Shown piece after piece: positions 1-8,943 of a DNA stretch of 64,000 nucleotides (position 1 is its first letter; each line of letters begins with the position of its first letter). The notes beneath the pieces are model-generated. The model was not told the DNA's origin, did not search any database, and saw only the letters and a list, made by a program, of their open reading frames with translations. This DNA comes from Clostridiales bacterium (lineage in GTDB: Bacteria > Bacillota > Clostridia > Lachnospirales > Lachnospiraceae): NCBI GenBank assembly GCA_012839295.1, contig DUNO01000007.1:62001-126000 (forward strand), written 5' to 3'. The position numbers and the translations under genes were made by a program.

Positions 1-323
1 GGGAGTTATTAAATGCCAAGCTGCAGCTGCTCCGCCAGGAATACGATGACCTGCTATTCATCTCCTTTCCCGGGGATGAGAAAAGCTCCGGTGGATGCCT
101 TGCGGCCGGCAGAGGCTTCTTCCACATCAATTCCCACGGTGGCGCCGAGCCCTGCCCATTTTCTCCCTACTCAGATATCAATGTAGCGGATACCTCTTTG
201 AAGGACGCGCTCCATTCCAGGCTTTTTACCCGGCTGCGTGATGATAACCTGCTCCTGGAGGATCATGCCGGAGGCTGTGTACTCTTTGAAAGAAGGGAAC
301 AGGTTGAGGCACTGTTAAAATAG
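1..323 (+). CDS. Radical SAM/SPASM-type protein, C-terminal fragment (runs in from the left edge)
   Basis: An open frame enters from the left edge (first full codon at base 3) and stops at TAG 321-323, giving about 106 residues. The visible part holds a cysteine-bearing segment, GGCLAAGRGFFHINSHG followed by EPCPFSPYSD, which resembles the auxiliary iron-sulfur (SPASM-like) tail of radical SAM enzymes: a Cys in a GGC-x-AG-RG context, then EPCPFSPY. The radical SAM core with CxxxCxxC would lie upstream, outside the window, so the substrate cannot be inferred. The family assignment is by recognition of the tail only. Confidence 0.6.
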   Translation, partial: ELLNAKLQLLRQEYDDLLFISFPGDEKSSGGCLAAGRGFFHINSHGGAEPCPFSPYSDINVADTSLKDALHSRLFTRLRDDNLLLEDHAGGCVLFERREQVEALLK

Positions 324-438
324 AACCAGAAGCGGCTGACCTGTCATTATGACGGATAAGGCTGCCGCCATTACTGGATTTGCGGAAACCTTGTTGGATG
401 AAGGCGTTGGAATAAGCGCCGGTCGGTCCGGATCCCCA

Positions 439-1419
439 TTAATCCAGTTTCTTCTCAAAATGCTGGTAATCCTTCGGGTTCTTCCAGTCCCCGCCCCAGG
501 TAAAGCCACGGCTGGTAAATGCCTGGTAACAGATATCCCCCTTCCTGATATAATATGGATTATCCAGGGTACGGTCGGCATATTCAGCGCCCTCCTCCGG
601 TGATATTACGGTTTTTCCATCGATTGGCCTGACATAGGGGTTATATAGTGGGTTAATGTCAATTGCCAGCCCATAGCTATGGTTTGACAGCCGTTTCGAG
701 CCGTTATCAATGACCCGGTAACAAAAGGCCGAAGTATTATTTGCTGCCATCGAAGCATTGTCATCCGCATTGTATTCATCGATCAGCACCATGCGCTCAA
801 TCGGATATTTTGCTTCATAAAGCTCCTTGAAAATATCAACCACATCCGCTGCAATTGCTTTATTTACAATCATTTCCCCTGAGTGGGACTCACCGTCAAA
901 GCCCCAATAAAGCACCTGTACATACCGGAGCTCGCTGTAAGGTACCTCACAATTGTCCGCATAGGATACCCCTGTGATCCTGTCCTTTATCTCCTGTGCC
1001 AGCTCTGTGTAATGAAACATACTTGCGTCCTCCTGACTAATTGTGTCTGATGCCCCGGCTTCCTGAACGGGTTTCTCTTCCGGTGGAATTTGCCCTGCGG
1101 GTACTGACGTAGAATTCGCCCCTAACTCAGGCTTTGATTCCTGATCCGTCCCTGATACCTGGTATGGCTCCGATTTCTGCCCTGACCCTGATATGGACTC
1201 TAACGCCGAACCACCCCCTGATACAGGCACCCCTGTCGGCTCCAAAGAATTCACGGCCTCCTGTGCCGGAACCGTCGTCACCTTCTCCCCTTCATTTATC
1301 ATCAGCCTTCCCGTCAGGGAAGGGAACAGGTTATTATATTGCAATATCTTAAATACAATCAGCAGACCGGCCGCCAAAAGTACTGCTATTACTATGACGT
1401 TAATCCTCTTACGAAACAT
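439..1419 (-). CDS. Membrane-anchored M15-family peptidoglycan peptidase (D,D-carboxypeptidase/endopeptidase type)
   Basis: A 326-residue protein with one N-terminal membrane segment (about residues 7-25), a Ser/Pro/Glu-rich low-complexity spacer (about 50-130) and a C-terminal M15 domain. Zinc and catalytic residues are visible: SNHSYGLAIDINP gives His247 and Asp254, and the terminal DYQHFEK gives His320, the order expected of M15 enzymes related to VanY/CwlK. It should act outside the membrane on peptidoglycan stem peptides. It lies 55 bases downstream of a small gene on the same strand (1475-1744), probably in one transcript. The long spacer would let the domain reach into the wall. Whether it is a carboxypeptidase or an endopeptidase cannot be told from sequence alone. 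Confidence 0.8.
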   Translation of the reverse strand: MFRKRINVIVIAVLLAAGLLIVFKILQYNNLFPSLTGRLMINEGEKVTTVPAQEAVNSLEPTGVPVSGGGSALESISGSGQKSEPYQVSGTDQESKPELGANSTSVPAGQIPPEEKPVQEAGASDTISQEDASMFHYTELAQEIKDRITGVSYADNCEVPYSELRYVQVLYWGFDGESHSGEMIVNKAIAADVVDIFKELYEAKYPIERMVLIDEYNADDNASMAANNTSAFCYRVIDNGSKRLSNHSYGLAIDINPLYNPYVRPIDGKTVISPEEGAEYADRTLDNPYYIRKGDICYQAFTSRGFTWGGDWKNPKDYQHFEKKLD

Positions 1420-1474
1420 CCTTACACCAATTCTTTCCCCCTGGAACCTTCCTGTCCCATGTCCCCGCCAGATC

Positions 1475-1744
1475 TTAATCCTCTTCGATTACATGGATCT
1501 CCAGATAGTCAAAATCAATCTGCTCCATAAAATTATCCTTCGTAAACCTGGTCTTATCATGCTTTTTGAAATCCTCAATCGTCACATTTAACCAGATCGG
1601 CTTGGATAAATCGTACGCGTTACATATATCATCAACTGCCGCAAACACCTTCTGTGTCCTGCGCAAGGTAGTATCATCATTGCACACTACCATGTCCTTA
1701 ATCATTCTATTTTCCTTAAATACCTTTGCCCATAAACGAAACAT
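1475..1744 (-). CDS. Conserved-looking hypothetical protein, 89 residues
   Basis: A small soluble, charged protein rich in Asp, Lys and Phe, with no membrane segment or signal peptide. The start is ATG at 1744 with GAGG seven bases upstream. It has a compact alpha/beta appearance (segments such as LSKPIWLNVTIEDFKKHD and DFDYLEIHVIEED) but I do not recognise the family. It precedes the M15 peptidase on the same strand and is probably cotranscribed with it. Function unknown. Confidence 0.6.
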   Translation of the reverse strand: MFRLWAKVFKENRMIKDMVVCNDDTTLRRTQKVFAAVDDICNAYDLSKPIWLNVTIEDFKKHDKTRFTKDNFMEQIDFDYLEIHVIEED

Positions 1745-2000
1745 CCTGCTTCCTCTTTCTATTGCTAATCTGCTAGTATCAGTATATAATATAGGTTATG
1801 AGAAGCTGTACTTTAACTTCTCATAAAAGGCACTGCTTTTGCGCCGTGCAAAGTGTGCCCAAGGGGCGCACCGATTATTATTGGAACATATATTTAGTTC
1901 CGATAATATTTATTGATGATCCATCTTCATTATATATGATTATATATGAAACTTCGCGAAATGCAAATGTATTTATTAGCTTATGGAAAGGAGTCCGCTA

Positions 2001-2528
2001 GTGGAAGGCAGAGAACGCAGGGAACAACTTGTTAAAATCCTCCGGGAATCCTCCGAACCGGTGTCCGGCACTGAATTATCCCGCAGGCTGGGCGTAAGCC
2101 GGCAGGTTATTGTACAGGATATCGCACTGTTGCGTGCCCAGGAGCTTAATATCTTTGCAACAACAAAGGGATATTTGATTTACCAGCTGGAGCGGTCCAG
2201 TGTAAGGCGCATTTTCCAGGTAAAGCATTCCAACGACCAGATTGAAGATGAGCTGTGTACTATTGTAGATAATGGCGGCAAGATCCTGGATGTCCAGGTT
2301 GAGCATGAAATATACGGGGAAATCGGTACTGAATTAATTATACGTAACAGACAGGATGTGTATGACTTCGTAAAGAAAGTAGAAGAGGAGAAAATCGTCC
2401 CTTTGAAAGAGCTTACGTATGGAATACATAAGCACACCATAGAAGCTGATACTGAGGAAACCCTGAACCGGGTCGGCCTGGCCCTGGCTAAAAAGGGCTA
2501 TTTAATGGAGCCATCCCCGACAGTCTAA
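2001..2528 (+). CDS. niaR: NiaR-type NAD biosynthesis/niacin repressor (HTH_11 + 3H domain)
   Basis: A 175-residue regulator. An N-terminal winged helix (about residues 5-60, with the recognition region SRRLGVSRQVIVQDIALLR) is followed by a 3H domain carrying its three hallmark histidine regions: QVKHSNDQ, VEHEIYGEI and GIHKHTIEA. NiaR proteins bind nicotinate and repress NAD synthesis or niacin transport genes. I chose GTG 2001 because GAAAGGAG ends seven bases upstream; an in-frame ATG at 1983 would place that ribosome binding site inside the gene. No NAD gene is adjacent. The NAD salvage operon about 10 kb away carries its own NrtR, so the NiaR targets probably lie elsewhere or overlap with it. 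Confidence 0.88.
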   Translation: MEGRERREQLVKILRESSEPVSGTELSRRLGVSRQVIVQDIALLRAQELNIFATTKGYLIYQLERSSVRRIFQVKHSNDQIEDELCTIVDNGGKILDVQVEHEIYGEIGTELIIRNRQDVYDFVKKVEEEKIVPLKELTYGIHKHTIEADTEETLNRVGLALAKKGYLMEPSPTV

Positions 2529-2542
2529 GATCCATAAGCAAA

Positions 2543-2573
2543 CCGGAGAAACACGTTTTCCATGCTTCTCCGG
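2543..2573. terminator. Hairpin between convergent niaR and the M23-like gene
   Basis: Perfect 8-bp stem CCGGAGAA/TTCTCCGG with a 15-base loop, just after the niaR stop and before the end of the convergent gene. There is no clear T tract on either side, so termination strength is uncertain. Confidence 0.4.
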
Positions 2574-2588
2574 CTGATACTTGCTTTA

Positions 2589-3473
2589 TTAACGTAACAA
2601 TGACATTGGATTTACTGTCTGATCATTTTCCATCACCTGGAAGTACAAATTACTTCCCTCTACGGAATAATACTTTGATGGCTTAGCTATGGTTCCGATG
2701 GTGTCACCTGCCTCGACCTTGTCACCTACCTTAAGGGCTACGCTTTCTCCATTCAACTGGCCATAGACTACGCTATATCCATCTCCAATTGACATGGTTA
2801 TTGTATAGCCTGTCTCAGGATTATTTGCATCAATGCCGGTTACGACACCATCTGCTGCCGCCTTTACCTCAGTCCCTACCTCTGCGCTGATAATAATTGC
2901 CGGGTTGACTTTATACTGCATTAAGGTAGCAAAGTATATGGTATGATCCATACTGTAGTTCATGATTACATCACCTTGAACGGGCCAAGATAATCCATCA
3001 TCTGCCTTAAAGGAAAGATTGCTGATAATATTTTCTTCATTTTTAACTTCATTACCAGCTGTCGCTACTGATGTCTCCTCCTCCTCTGTTGTAGCTGCTG
3101 CTTGTTGGTTCTGCTGTGTGTCCTGATTGGATGCCTGGTCTACAGTGTTTGTCGTATCTTCACCATAACCCTCATATTCAACCTGTGCATCATAGCTGGA
3201 ACCCAAATCATTTGTAACATCATCACCCAAATTGCTTTCAGGATTAACAATTTGGTCTGATACCGGATTATTCTCAGCCAGCTCAGTATCCTCCCCGGCT
3301 GTTATGTTATCATCGGTGTCATTTAAGTCAACATAGTTCTGCTCTTCATTCTGTAGGTCTAAAGACAGCTGTGACCCGACAACTGCAACCGCACCAATTG
3401 CCAATACACCGATAAATAACAATACATAATAACCCTTACCCTTAAAAAATTCGGTAAATTTGTTCTTATTCAC
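2589..3473 (-). CDS. SpoIIQ-like membrane protein with a degenerate LytM/M23 domain
   Basis: A 294-residue protein with a short cytoplasmic N terminus, one membrane helix (about residues 12-33), an acidic Asn/Gln/Glu/Thr-rich linker (about 40-160) and a C-terminal LytM fold. The start is GTG 3473, preceded by GAGGTGA five bases upstream; the in-frame ATG 18 bases upstream has no such site. The fold is clear (EVGTEVKAAADGVVTGID, KVGDKVEAGDTIGTI), but the HxGxD, YxH and HxH zinc and catalytic positions read NPAII, YGQ and NLY, so no zinc site remains. This architecture resembles SpoIIQ of the forespore engulfment channel. Its role is therefore inferred to be structural, perhaps with a SpoIIIAH-like partner, and not hydrolytic. 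An alternative is another noncatalytic LytM wall regulator. Confidence 0.72.
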   Translation of the reverse strand: MNKNKFTEFFKGKGYYVLLFIGVLAIGAVAVVGSQLSLDLQNEEQNYVDLNDTDDNITAGEDTELAENNPVSDQIVNPESNLGDDVTNDLGSSYDAQVEYEGYGEDTTNTVDQASNQDTQQNQQAAATTEEEETSVATAGNEVKNEENIISNLSFKADDGLSWPVQGDVIMNYSMDHTIYFATLMQYKVNPAIIISAEVGTEVKAAADGVVTGIDANNPETGYTITMSIGDGYSVVYGQLNGESVALKVGDKVEAGDTIGTIAKPSKYYSVEGSNLYFQVMENDQTVNPMSLLR

Positions 3474-4027
3474 TGTTATCACCTCAATCATATTCTTCTC
3501 AGATAATTTTGTATTTATACCCTTATATTTACCGATTTGGATATTTTCCTTCCGATAAATGAATCCGTACCTTTGCGGGCTTGTACATCCTTATTATTTC
3601 CAACTTAAATATTTTTAATCGAGGTATTCCGGAGATTGACAAATTTTTGTAAAGTATTAAAATCCTGAGTTTTTTAAATCAGGAGTGATCCCTTGCGCAA
3701 CGTAATCTATCAGGAAGCAAAACGAAGTATATCCATTGACCGGGTAGTACGGATTATGACTATACCATGCCGGCCAAGCACTTTCATAACGAATACAAAT
3801 AATACATCTTTGAAGAGTGAAAGAATCCAGAAGACTTTTGGAGGAAACCACACCTCTAAAATACAGGAAGAAATACAGGGCTAAGCTCGGCCTTCGTCGT
3901 GATAAACGTTCTGAGGAATACTGATGCCAGACCGTCAGCCGCCACCAGACATACTGAACTGCCTGATGACGTACACTTCTGTGCTAAGATAAACTAAGAA
4001 ATACTGCCGATAACAGAATGAAAGATA
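3474..4027. other. Intergenic region, 554 bp; holds one tRNA-type promoter copy and no convincing gene
   Basis: The left part is the upstream region of the SpoIIQ-like gene. Bases 3602-3663 repeat the promoter of the tRNA-Gly gene (separate entry). To its right, short frames can be read but none has a good ribosome binding site or family resemblance. No terminator with a T tract is visible before the end of the glycosidase gene at 4028. Confidence 0.5.
3602..3663 (+). promoter_or_regulatory. Strong promoter copy, near-duplicate of the tRNA-Gly promoter
   Basis: TTGACA at 3636-3641 and TAAAAT at 3658-3663 with a 16-base spacer. The roughly 58 bases ending at the -10 box match 11473-11535, in front of tRNA-Gly, except at about seven positions. 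The match includes the AT-rich upstream part, TTAAATATT-(C/T)-TTAAT-(C/T)-GAGGTATTC. No tRNA or ribosome binding site follows. Confidence 0.6.
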
Positions 4028-5458
4028 TTAGTTAATATATGTTTTGATATCATGAAATTTTGCATCGGGAACATAAGGTATCACTTTTAATACTTTACCT
4101 GTCAAATCGGTCACTACTTTAAGATCTGCCCCTGATTCAAATACAGTCTTTCCGTCTATATAACCTTTGACGGAGGTTTTATGATTGATAATCTTAAAAC
4201 TATGTTCTCCCCATATCTGTTCATAACTGCTTTCATACCCTCCCACAGTACCCCAGTGGATTTCCTCACCTTCTATAGAAACCCCGTACATTCTGGCCAC
4301 ATACTCCATAACAGATACAAGAGCAGGCCCGTAAGAAGTGCTGATATCCAATATCGACGGTTTTCCTGTAAACGGATCAAATTGCTGTACAAAAGCACAT
4401 TCGTCACCGATAGCAGTAAAAAGCTTTTCGCCGAGTATGGGAATCAGATAGTCATATCCGTAATTCGAAAGTGCCTGGATTGCCCTCTGGTAAGTAAGCG
4501 CTTCACATTGACCGCTCCAGTTATTGGTTGGTATATTTCTGAATAGCGGATCATTTACTGCAACCGAAGGCAACGGCATCGTAGTCCAAAATTCATCCGG
4601 GTTTAATAAATGTTCCCTGACAAAGCGCTCTGCCATGTCAGGATACAGGCTTTTCCAGTACATGGTTCTGAGATTATTATGGATAAGGACAGGCATCTGA
4701 TTATGATGTTTATCCCTGTCATAGCAGGCACCTTTTTTCCCATCCCATAGAAATTCCCTTATTTTCTGTTTTACCTCCAGCGCCAAACCTTCCCATTTTC
4801 CTTTGTCGGATTCATTCCCTAATATCTGGCTGATTCTTGACAAAGTGTCACGGCAGGAATATGAAAAACTCATGATATCCATTGACGCAATCGGTACCAT
4901 TGCGCGATCCGCCGGAGGGTATTCCTTATCCCAGGAATCGGGTGCATCACCGTACCTTTCAGCATGGTCTTCCCCAGTATCATATTTGCACCAGGCCTCT
5001 AAACAACCATCCCCGTCCGAATCCCTGACATTCCAAAGATAAGCGTCAAAGCGCTCAAGCACTGTATACAAAAGCTCAAGGTATGCTTTATCCTTTCCTG
5101 ACAAGAAATACATATTGAAAGCATGTGCCGGAAAACAAAAGCCCTGGAATTTGTCAAACTGGGGGACTATCTTTCCGTCAACACAGGCTATGCTCCCTGG
5201 TAATCTTCCATCAGACCGCTGGTTTTCCATAAAAAGGAGCTGGTTATTCAATCCAGCGACTAAATTTCTTTTTGCATACATCTCACCTGACATGGGTTGG
5301 GTCTCAAGCCATATCTTTTCATAGCCTCCCCCTTCAATTAAAACCAGCCTGTCATCAAAATATCTGAGATTATCTAGACACCTTCGCTCTGCCGTATCTG
5401 TCAGCTTTTTTAATAATTCATATGAAGTATCAAATATAACGTCAGTTTTAATATTCAC
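4028..5458 (-). CDS. Alpha/alpha-barrel glycoside hydrolase, MGH1/GH63-like
   Basis: A 476-residue cytosolic enzyme without a signal peptide. Features of the (alpha/alpha)6-toroid glycosidases related to GH63 and mannosylglycerate hydrolase are visible: an N-terminal exposed-sugar site region (ETQPMSGEMYAKRN), the acidic SDGDGCLEAWCKYDTGEDHAE segment (general acid region, with APDSWD following), and NNWSGQCEALTYQ near the C terminus. It is the last gene of the sugar locus, 137 bases after the binding protein and behind an RNA hairpin. It presumably trims the imported oligosaccharide. The substrate cannot be read from sequence; the GH63-like assignment is at clan level. Confidence 0.72.
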   Translation of the reverse strand: MNIKTDVIFDTSYELLKKLTDTAERRCLDNLRYFDDRLVLIEGGGYEKIWLETQPMSGEMYAKRNLVAGLNNQLLFMENQRSDGRLPGSIACVDGKIVPQFDKFQGFCFPAHAFNMYFLSGKDKAYLELLYTVLERFDAYLWNVRDSDGDGCLEAWCKYDTGEDHAERYGDAPDSWDKEYPPADRAMVPIASMDIMSFSYSCRDTLSRISQILGNESDKGKWEGLALEVKQKIREFLWDGKKGACYDRDKHHNQMPVLIHNNLRTMYWKSLYPDMAERFVREHLLNPDEFWTTMPLPSVAVNDPLFRNIPTNNWSGQCEALTYQRAIQALSNYGYDYLIPILGEKLFTAIGDECAFVQQFDPFTGKPSILDISTSYGPALVSVMEYVARMYGVSIEGEEIHWGTVGGYESSYEQIWGEHSFKIINHKTSVKGYIDGKTVFESGADLKVVTDLTGKVLKVIPYVPDAKFHDIKTYIN

Positions 5459-5542
5459 TTATCTACCTCTCCCCATCACTAAAAATCGATTTGCAACACC
5501 AGGCACATGTTTTAATTTTATAATATAGCTTCGTTTTTTACA

Positions 5543-5572
5543 AATCCCCCCACTTTAAAAAAGGGGGGGATT
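5543..5572 (-). promoter_or_regulatory. Intercistronic stem-loop between binding-protein gene and glycosidase gene
   Basis: Read on the minus strand, a perfect 9-bp stem AATCCCCCC/GGGGGGATT sits just after the solute-binding protein gene. Stem-loops at this place commonly stabilise the upstream message or act as leaky terminators so that the binding protein is made in excess. That role is inferred here. Confidence 0.55.
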
Positions 5573-5595
5573 AACAGCCTACACAAATAAGCAAT

Positions 5596-6969
5596 TTATT
5601 TTACCATAAGCTTTGCAATTAAGTCATATAACTGCTGACCTCCATCTTCCAATGAGCTTTCCCCAAAAGCAATCTGCTGGCCAATCAGTTTTAAATTATC
5701 AATAAATTCCTGGTCGTTCGGAAGGTTTGGATCCTGTGGTATTGAATTCTCTATTACTGTATCTAAGTATGCAAAAAGTTTTTGATCTATTTCAGTCGCA
5801 TTCTGCTGTGCCTTTTCACGAACCGTCGGTGACGACGGGATGCCCCTGTCAGTCCCCAGTATTTCCCCTGCTTCTTCATTTTTAACAAAGAAATTAATAA
5901 ATAATGCTGCCGCTTCGGTATTTTCACATTTGTTATTGATCGAAAGGTACTGGCTAACCTGAATTGCAAGACCATTATGCTCTCCTGTCGGAAGTGTGGC
6001 AAGTGCAAGCTCATCCGTCATGGCACCCTGATAGGAAGTAAGCTGATTTGTCCAAAAAAGGCCTATTGCTGCCTGACCTGCAACAAAAATCGAGTTATCC
6101 ACGGATGTTTCTGCATATCCTGCGGTTGTTTCAATATCAGGGATAAGTCCTTCTGCCCTCATATCCTCCCATAATTTGAACCATTCGGTGCAACCCTCAA
6201 CAGTCGCGTATGTCTTTTCTTCTGAAGTCCAAAGTGGTTCGTCGATCTGTCGAAAGAAATAAGACAAATAATTCGCCTGGTTCACACTATTATCTACGAA
6301 TGGATATACCCCGTCAGGTAACTTATCCTTGATCTCTTTTCCATATTCTATCATCTCATCCCAGGTCCAGGTTTCAGGAGGAAGCGGACAGCCCGCTGCT
6401 TCCAGCATGGTTTTATTGTAAAAAAGCACCAGGCTGTTAGTTCCAAGACAGATCCCGTATAAATTCCCGCCTAAGGTACCTGTCGCAATAGGAGCCTGGT
6501 CAAACTCTTCTGCGGTAGACACCTGCAATTGTTTTCCTACAAAATCCTGAAGTGGTGTCAGATAAGTAGTATAGTCAGGGTAATTACCGCCAAACTGCAT
6601 AATGTCAGGGGCATCCCCACCCGCAAGCTGCGTAGCCAAAGTATCCCAGTAGGAATCAGAAGGTTTCGGCTCACCTGTAATCTTTATGGCAGGATAGGCT
6701 TGCTGAAAAAGCTCAATCACTTTGTTTGTCCTTTCAGCCCTGGTATCTGAACCCCACCAGGTAAATCTAAGTTCCACCGGCTCGCCTGTATATGCCGGCA
6801 AACCCATGGCAACCGCAGGATCCTCATCACCTCCGGACGCTGTTGGTTCGGCCGTGGTGACCTGTTGCGTCGTAGTTTCCGGAGTATTTTTCGGCTGTGA
6901 CTTGCAGGCGCTTAAACTCATGGCGATAAAAGCCCCTATAAGCAGTACTGATAATGTTCTTTTTAGCAT
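5596..6969 (-). CDS. ABC transporter sugar-binding lipoprotein (family 1 extracellular solute-binding protein)
   Basis: A 457-residue lipoprotein. The signal peptide ends in LSAC with the lipidated Cys at residue 22, followed by a Thr/Gln-rich linker. The mature part shows the type I sugar-binding fold: ELRFTWWGSDTRAERTN at the start, PDIMQFGG, LYGICLGTNSLVLFYNK and PETWTWDEMIEYGK. I chose ATG 6969 because GGGAGGA lies six bases upstream; an in-frame ATG 21 bases earlier precedes that site. It would capture the oligosaccharide and pass it to the two permeases encoded upstream. Spacing to the permease gene is 46 bases, consistent with one operon. The ligand is unknown. Confidence 0.9.
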   Translation of the reverse strand: MLKRTLSVLLIGAFIAMSLSACKSQPKNTPETTTQQVTTAEPTASGGDEDPAVAMGLPAYTGEPVELRFTWWGSDTRAERTNKVIELFQQAYPAIKITGEPKPSDSYWDTLATQLAGGDAPDIMQFGGNYPDYTTYLTPLQDFVGKQLQVSTAEEFDQAPIATGTLGGNLYGICLGTNSLVLFYNKTMLEAAGCPLPPETWTWDEMIEYGKEIKDKLPDGVYPFVDNSVNQANYLSYFFRQIDEPLWTSEEKTYATVEGCTEWFKLWEDMRAEGLIPDIETTAGYAETSVDNSIFVAGQAAIGLFWTNQLTSYQGAMTDELALATLPTGEHNGLAIQVSQYLSINNKCENTEAAALFINFFVKNEEAGEILGTDRGIPSSPTVREKAQQNATEIDQKLFAYLDTVIENSIPQDPNLPNDQEFIDNLKLIGQQIAFGESSLEDGGQQLYDLIAKLMVK

Positions 6970-7015
6970 TTTAAATCCTCCCTTTTGCATAAATATTTAT
7001 ATAACAAGGCCTTGA

Positions 7016-7861
7016 CTAGCCCTTGATACCGCTTGTAGCTATCCCTTGAACAAAATATTTCTGGAGTGTGAAAAAAAGTACAAAGCACGGAACCATAGCA
7101 ACAGTAGACATTGCCAACACCGATCCCCAGTTTGATTCCCCTGATGCATCAACAAACGAACGCAGACCTAGCGAAACCGTATAGGTACTTGGTTTTGTCA
7201 GATACAAAAGCTGGTTAAAAAAATCATCCCAGGTCCACAGGAAAGTGAAAAGTGCCGTCGTCACCACTGCGGGACCGATCAGAGGTATTATAATTTTGAA
7301 AAATATTCCTATACGCCCACAGCCGTCTATCGTGGCTGCTTCATCGAGATCCTTCGGCAGCCCCCTGATAAACTGTACTAAAAGGAATACAAAGAATGAA
7401 TCTACTGCCAGTAGTTTTGGCATGATGATAGGAAGGTAAGTCCCGACCCAGTTAAAACTGTCAAATAATATGTACCTTGGAATAGTTGTGGCATGTGACG
7501 GCAGCATGATGCTGAGCATCATGATCCCAAACCACAGGGGCTTAAGCGTAAACTCAAGTCTGCCAAAAGCATATGCTGCAGCGGTGCATGATGCAACTGT
7601 AAACACAATAGAAACCAGGCATATAACAAGTGAATTCATGAAAAACCTGCCAAAGGATATACCGGAATAGCCCTGCCATCCTTTTACATAATTCTCTAGA
7701 GTTACAGCCTTTGGAATCAGGCTTGTATCAGAAAAAATCAGGTTATTCGGTTTAAACGAGCTTACTACCATCCATAAAACCGGGTATAGCATCACAAGCC
7801 CCAGTGATATAATCAATAAATGTGTCACAACTGACTTTATGATTCTAGTTCTTTTCTTCAT
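7016..7861 (-). CDS. Carbohydrate ABC transporter permease, MalG type
   Basis: A 281-residue integral membrane protein with six predicted helices and the cytoplasmic EAA loop EAATIDGCGRIGIFFKIIIP, which contacts the ATPase. The C terminus GIATSGIKG is typical of MalG-type subunits. ATG 7861 (MKKRTRIIK) is preferred, with purine-rich GGAGAGAGAAAGG just upstream. The open frame extends back to 7942, but that part overlaps the previous gene and does not look like permease sequence. It pairs with the MalF-type subunit encoded directly upstream. Confidence 0.88.
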   Translation of the reverse strand: MKKRTRIIKSVVTHLLIISLGLVMLYPVLWMVVSSFKPNNLIFSDTSLIPKAVTLENYVKGWQGYSGISFGRFFMNSLVICLVSIVFTVASCTAAAYAFGRLEFTLKPLWFGIMMLSIMLPSHATTIPRYILFDSFNWVGTYLPIIMPKLLAVDSFFVFLLVQFIRGLPKDLDEAATIDGCGRIGIFFKIIIPLIGPAVVTTALFTFLWTWDDFFNQLLYLTKPSTYTVSLGLRSFVDASGESNWGSVLAMSTVAMVPCFVLFFTLQKYFVQGIATSGIKG

Positions 7862-7925
7862 ATCCTTTCTCTCTCCTTTTTCTACCGTCCATGCTTGCCG
7901 TACAGAACAGGCTATCCCAGTATCC

Positions 7926-8861
7926 TTATTGACCGCTACCATAATTAACCCAGTTTCCCGAAGTCTTAAGTACTATAGCAGTAAACGCAGATATAATAAT
8001 CAGAAGCAGCCATGCCATGGCAGAGGCATAACCCATTTCTTTATAGTAAAACCCCTGATTGTAAAGATGGAGGGTATAGAACAGTGTTGAATTGATCGGA
8101 TCTCCCTTACCGCCTGAAATAATATACGCCTGAGTAAATGCCTGAAATGCGGTTATCATTTGCATTACCAGGTTAAAGAGTATGACCGGTGAAAGCGAAG
8201 GAACCGTTATATGAAAAAACAACTGTCTTTTGTTGGCGCCATCGATTGATCCCGCTTCATAATACTCCGCAGGAATCTGCTTCAGCCCTGCTAAAAAGAT
8301 AATCATAGAAGAACCAAACTGCCAAACCGTAAGTAAAACCAAGGTCCAAAGCGCATATTTCGGGGATGATATCCAACCCGGTATCAGCTTGATATCAATT
8401 CCTGTAATTGCGGCTATGATACCGTTTATTACACCTCCTTTGGAAAATAATTTCTTCCAAAGGACTGCGATGGCAACGGAGCCTCCAAGAAGTGTCGGTA
8501 TATAGTATACCGCCCTGTAAAAAGATACAAACCTGATTTTCTGGTTCATAATCACGGCGACGATGAGTGCGAATGCCAGTTTAAGTGGAACAGATACAAA
8601 CACATAAGTAAAGGTAACCTGAAGCGATTTTATAAATTTAGGATCATCCGTAAACATTGTTATATAATTTCCCAAACCTATGAATTTTGCTTCCGAAAGA
8701 TATTTGGAAATATTATAATCTGTCAGGCTTAAATAGAGTGACATAAACATCGGATATGCGGTAAGGACTAGAAATCCTATGAGCCATGGAAGCAAAAACA
8801 GGTATGGTACGGAATTCCTCTTAAAGAACTTTTTTATGTTGATGGTACGGCTACTTGACAT
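7926..8861 (-). CDS. Carbohydrate ABC transporter permease, MalF type
   Basis: A 311-residue membrane protein beginning MSSSRTINIKKFFKRN with AGGAGGT upstream of ATG 8861. It has the N-terminal PYLFLLPWLIGFLVLTAYP helix common to sugar permeases and the EAA loop EAGSIDGANKRQLFFHITVP. It forms the channel with the MalG-type subunit. No ATP-binding subunit is encoded in the locus, as is common in Firmicutes where one MsmX-type ATPase serves several importers. It lies 82 bases downstream of the GH43 gene. Confidence 0.88.
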   Translation of the reverse strand: MSSSRTINIKKFFKRNSVPYLFLLPWLIGFLVLTAYPMFMSLYLSLTDYNISKYLSEAKFIGLGNYITMFTDDPKFIKSLQVTFTYVFVSVPLKLAFALIVAVIMNQKIRFVSFYRAVYYIPTLLGGSVAIAVLWKKLFSKGGVINGIIAAITGIDIKLIPGWISSPKYALWTLVLLTVWQFGSSMIIFLAGLKQIPAEYYEAGSIDGANKRQLFFHITVPSLSPVILFNLVMQMITAFQAFTQAYIISGGKGDPINSTLFYTLHLYNQGFYYKEMGYASAMAWLLLIIISAFTAIVLKTSGNWVNYGSGQ

Positions 8862-8943
8862 ATTTCACATACCTCCTTTTATTAATGGATCCTGCATTTT
8901 CTATGGACATCCCGTCCATTTCAACAATTATCTGTTTCATTTT

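Noticed and set aside
3664-3740. A tRNA behind the duplicated tRNA promoter
   Set aside because: No acceptor or T arm can be paired; only a small CTGA/TCAG hairpin is present.
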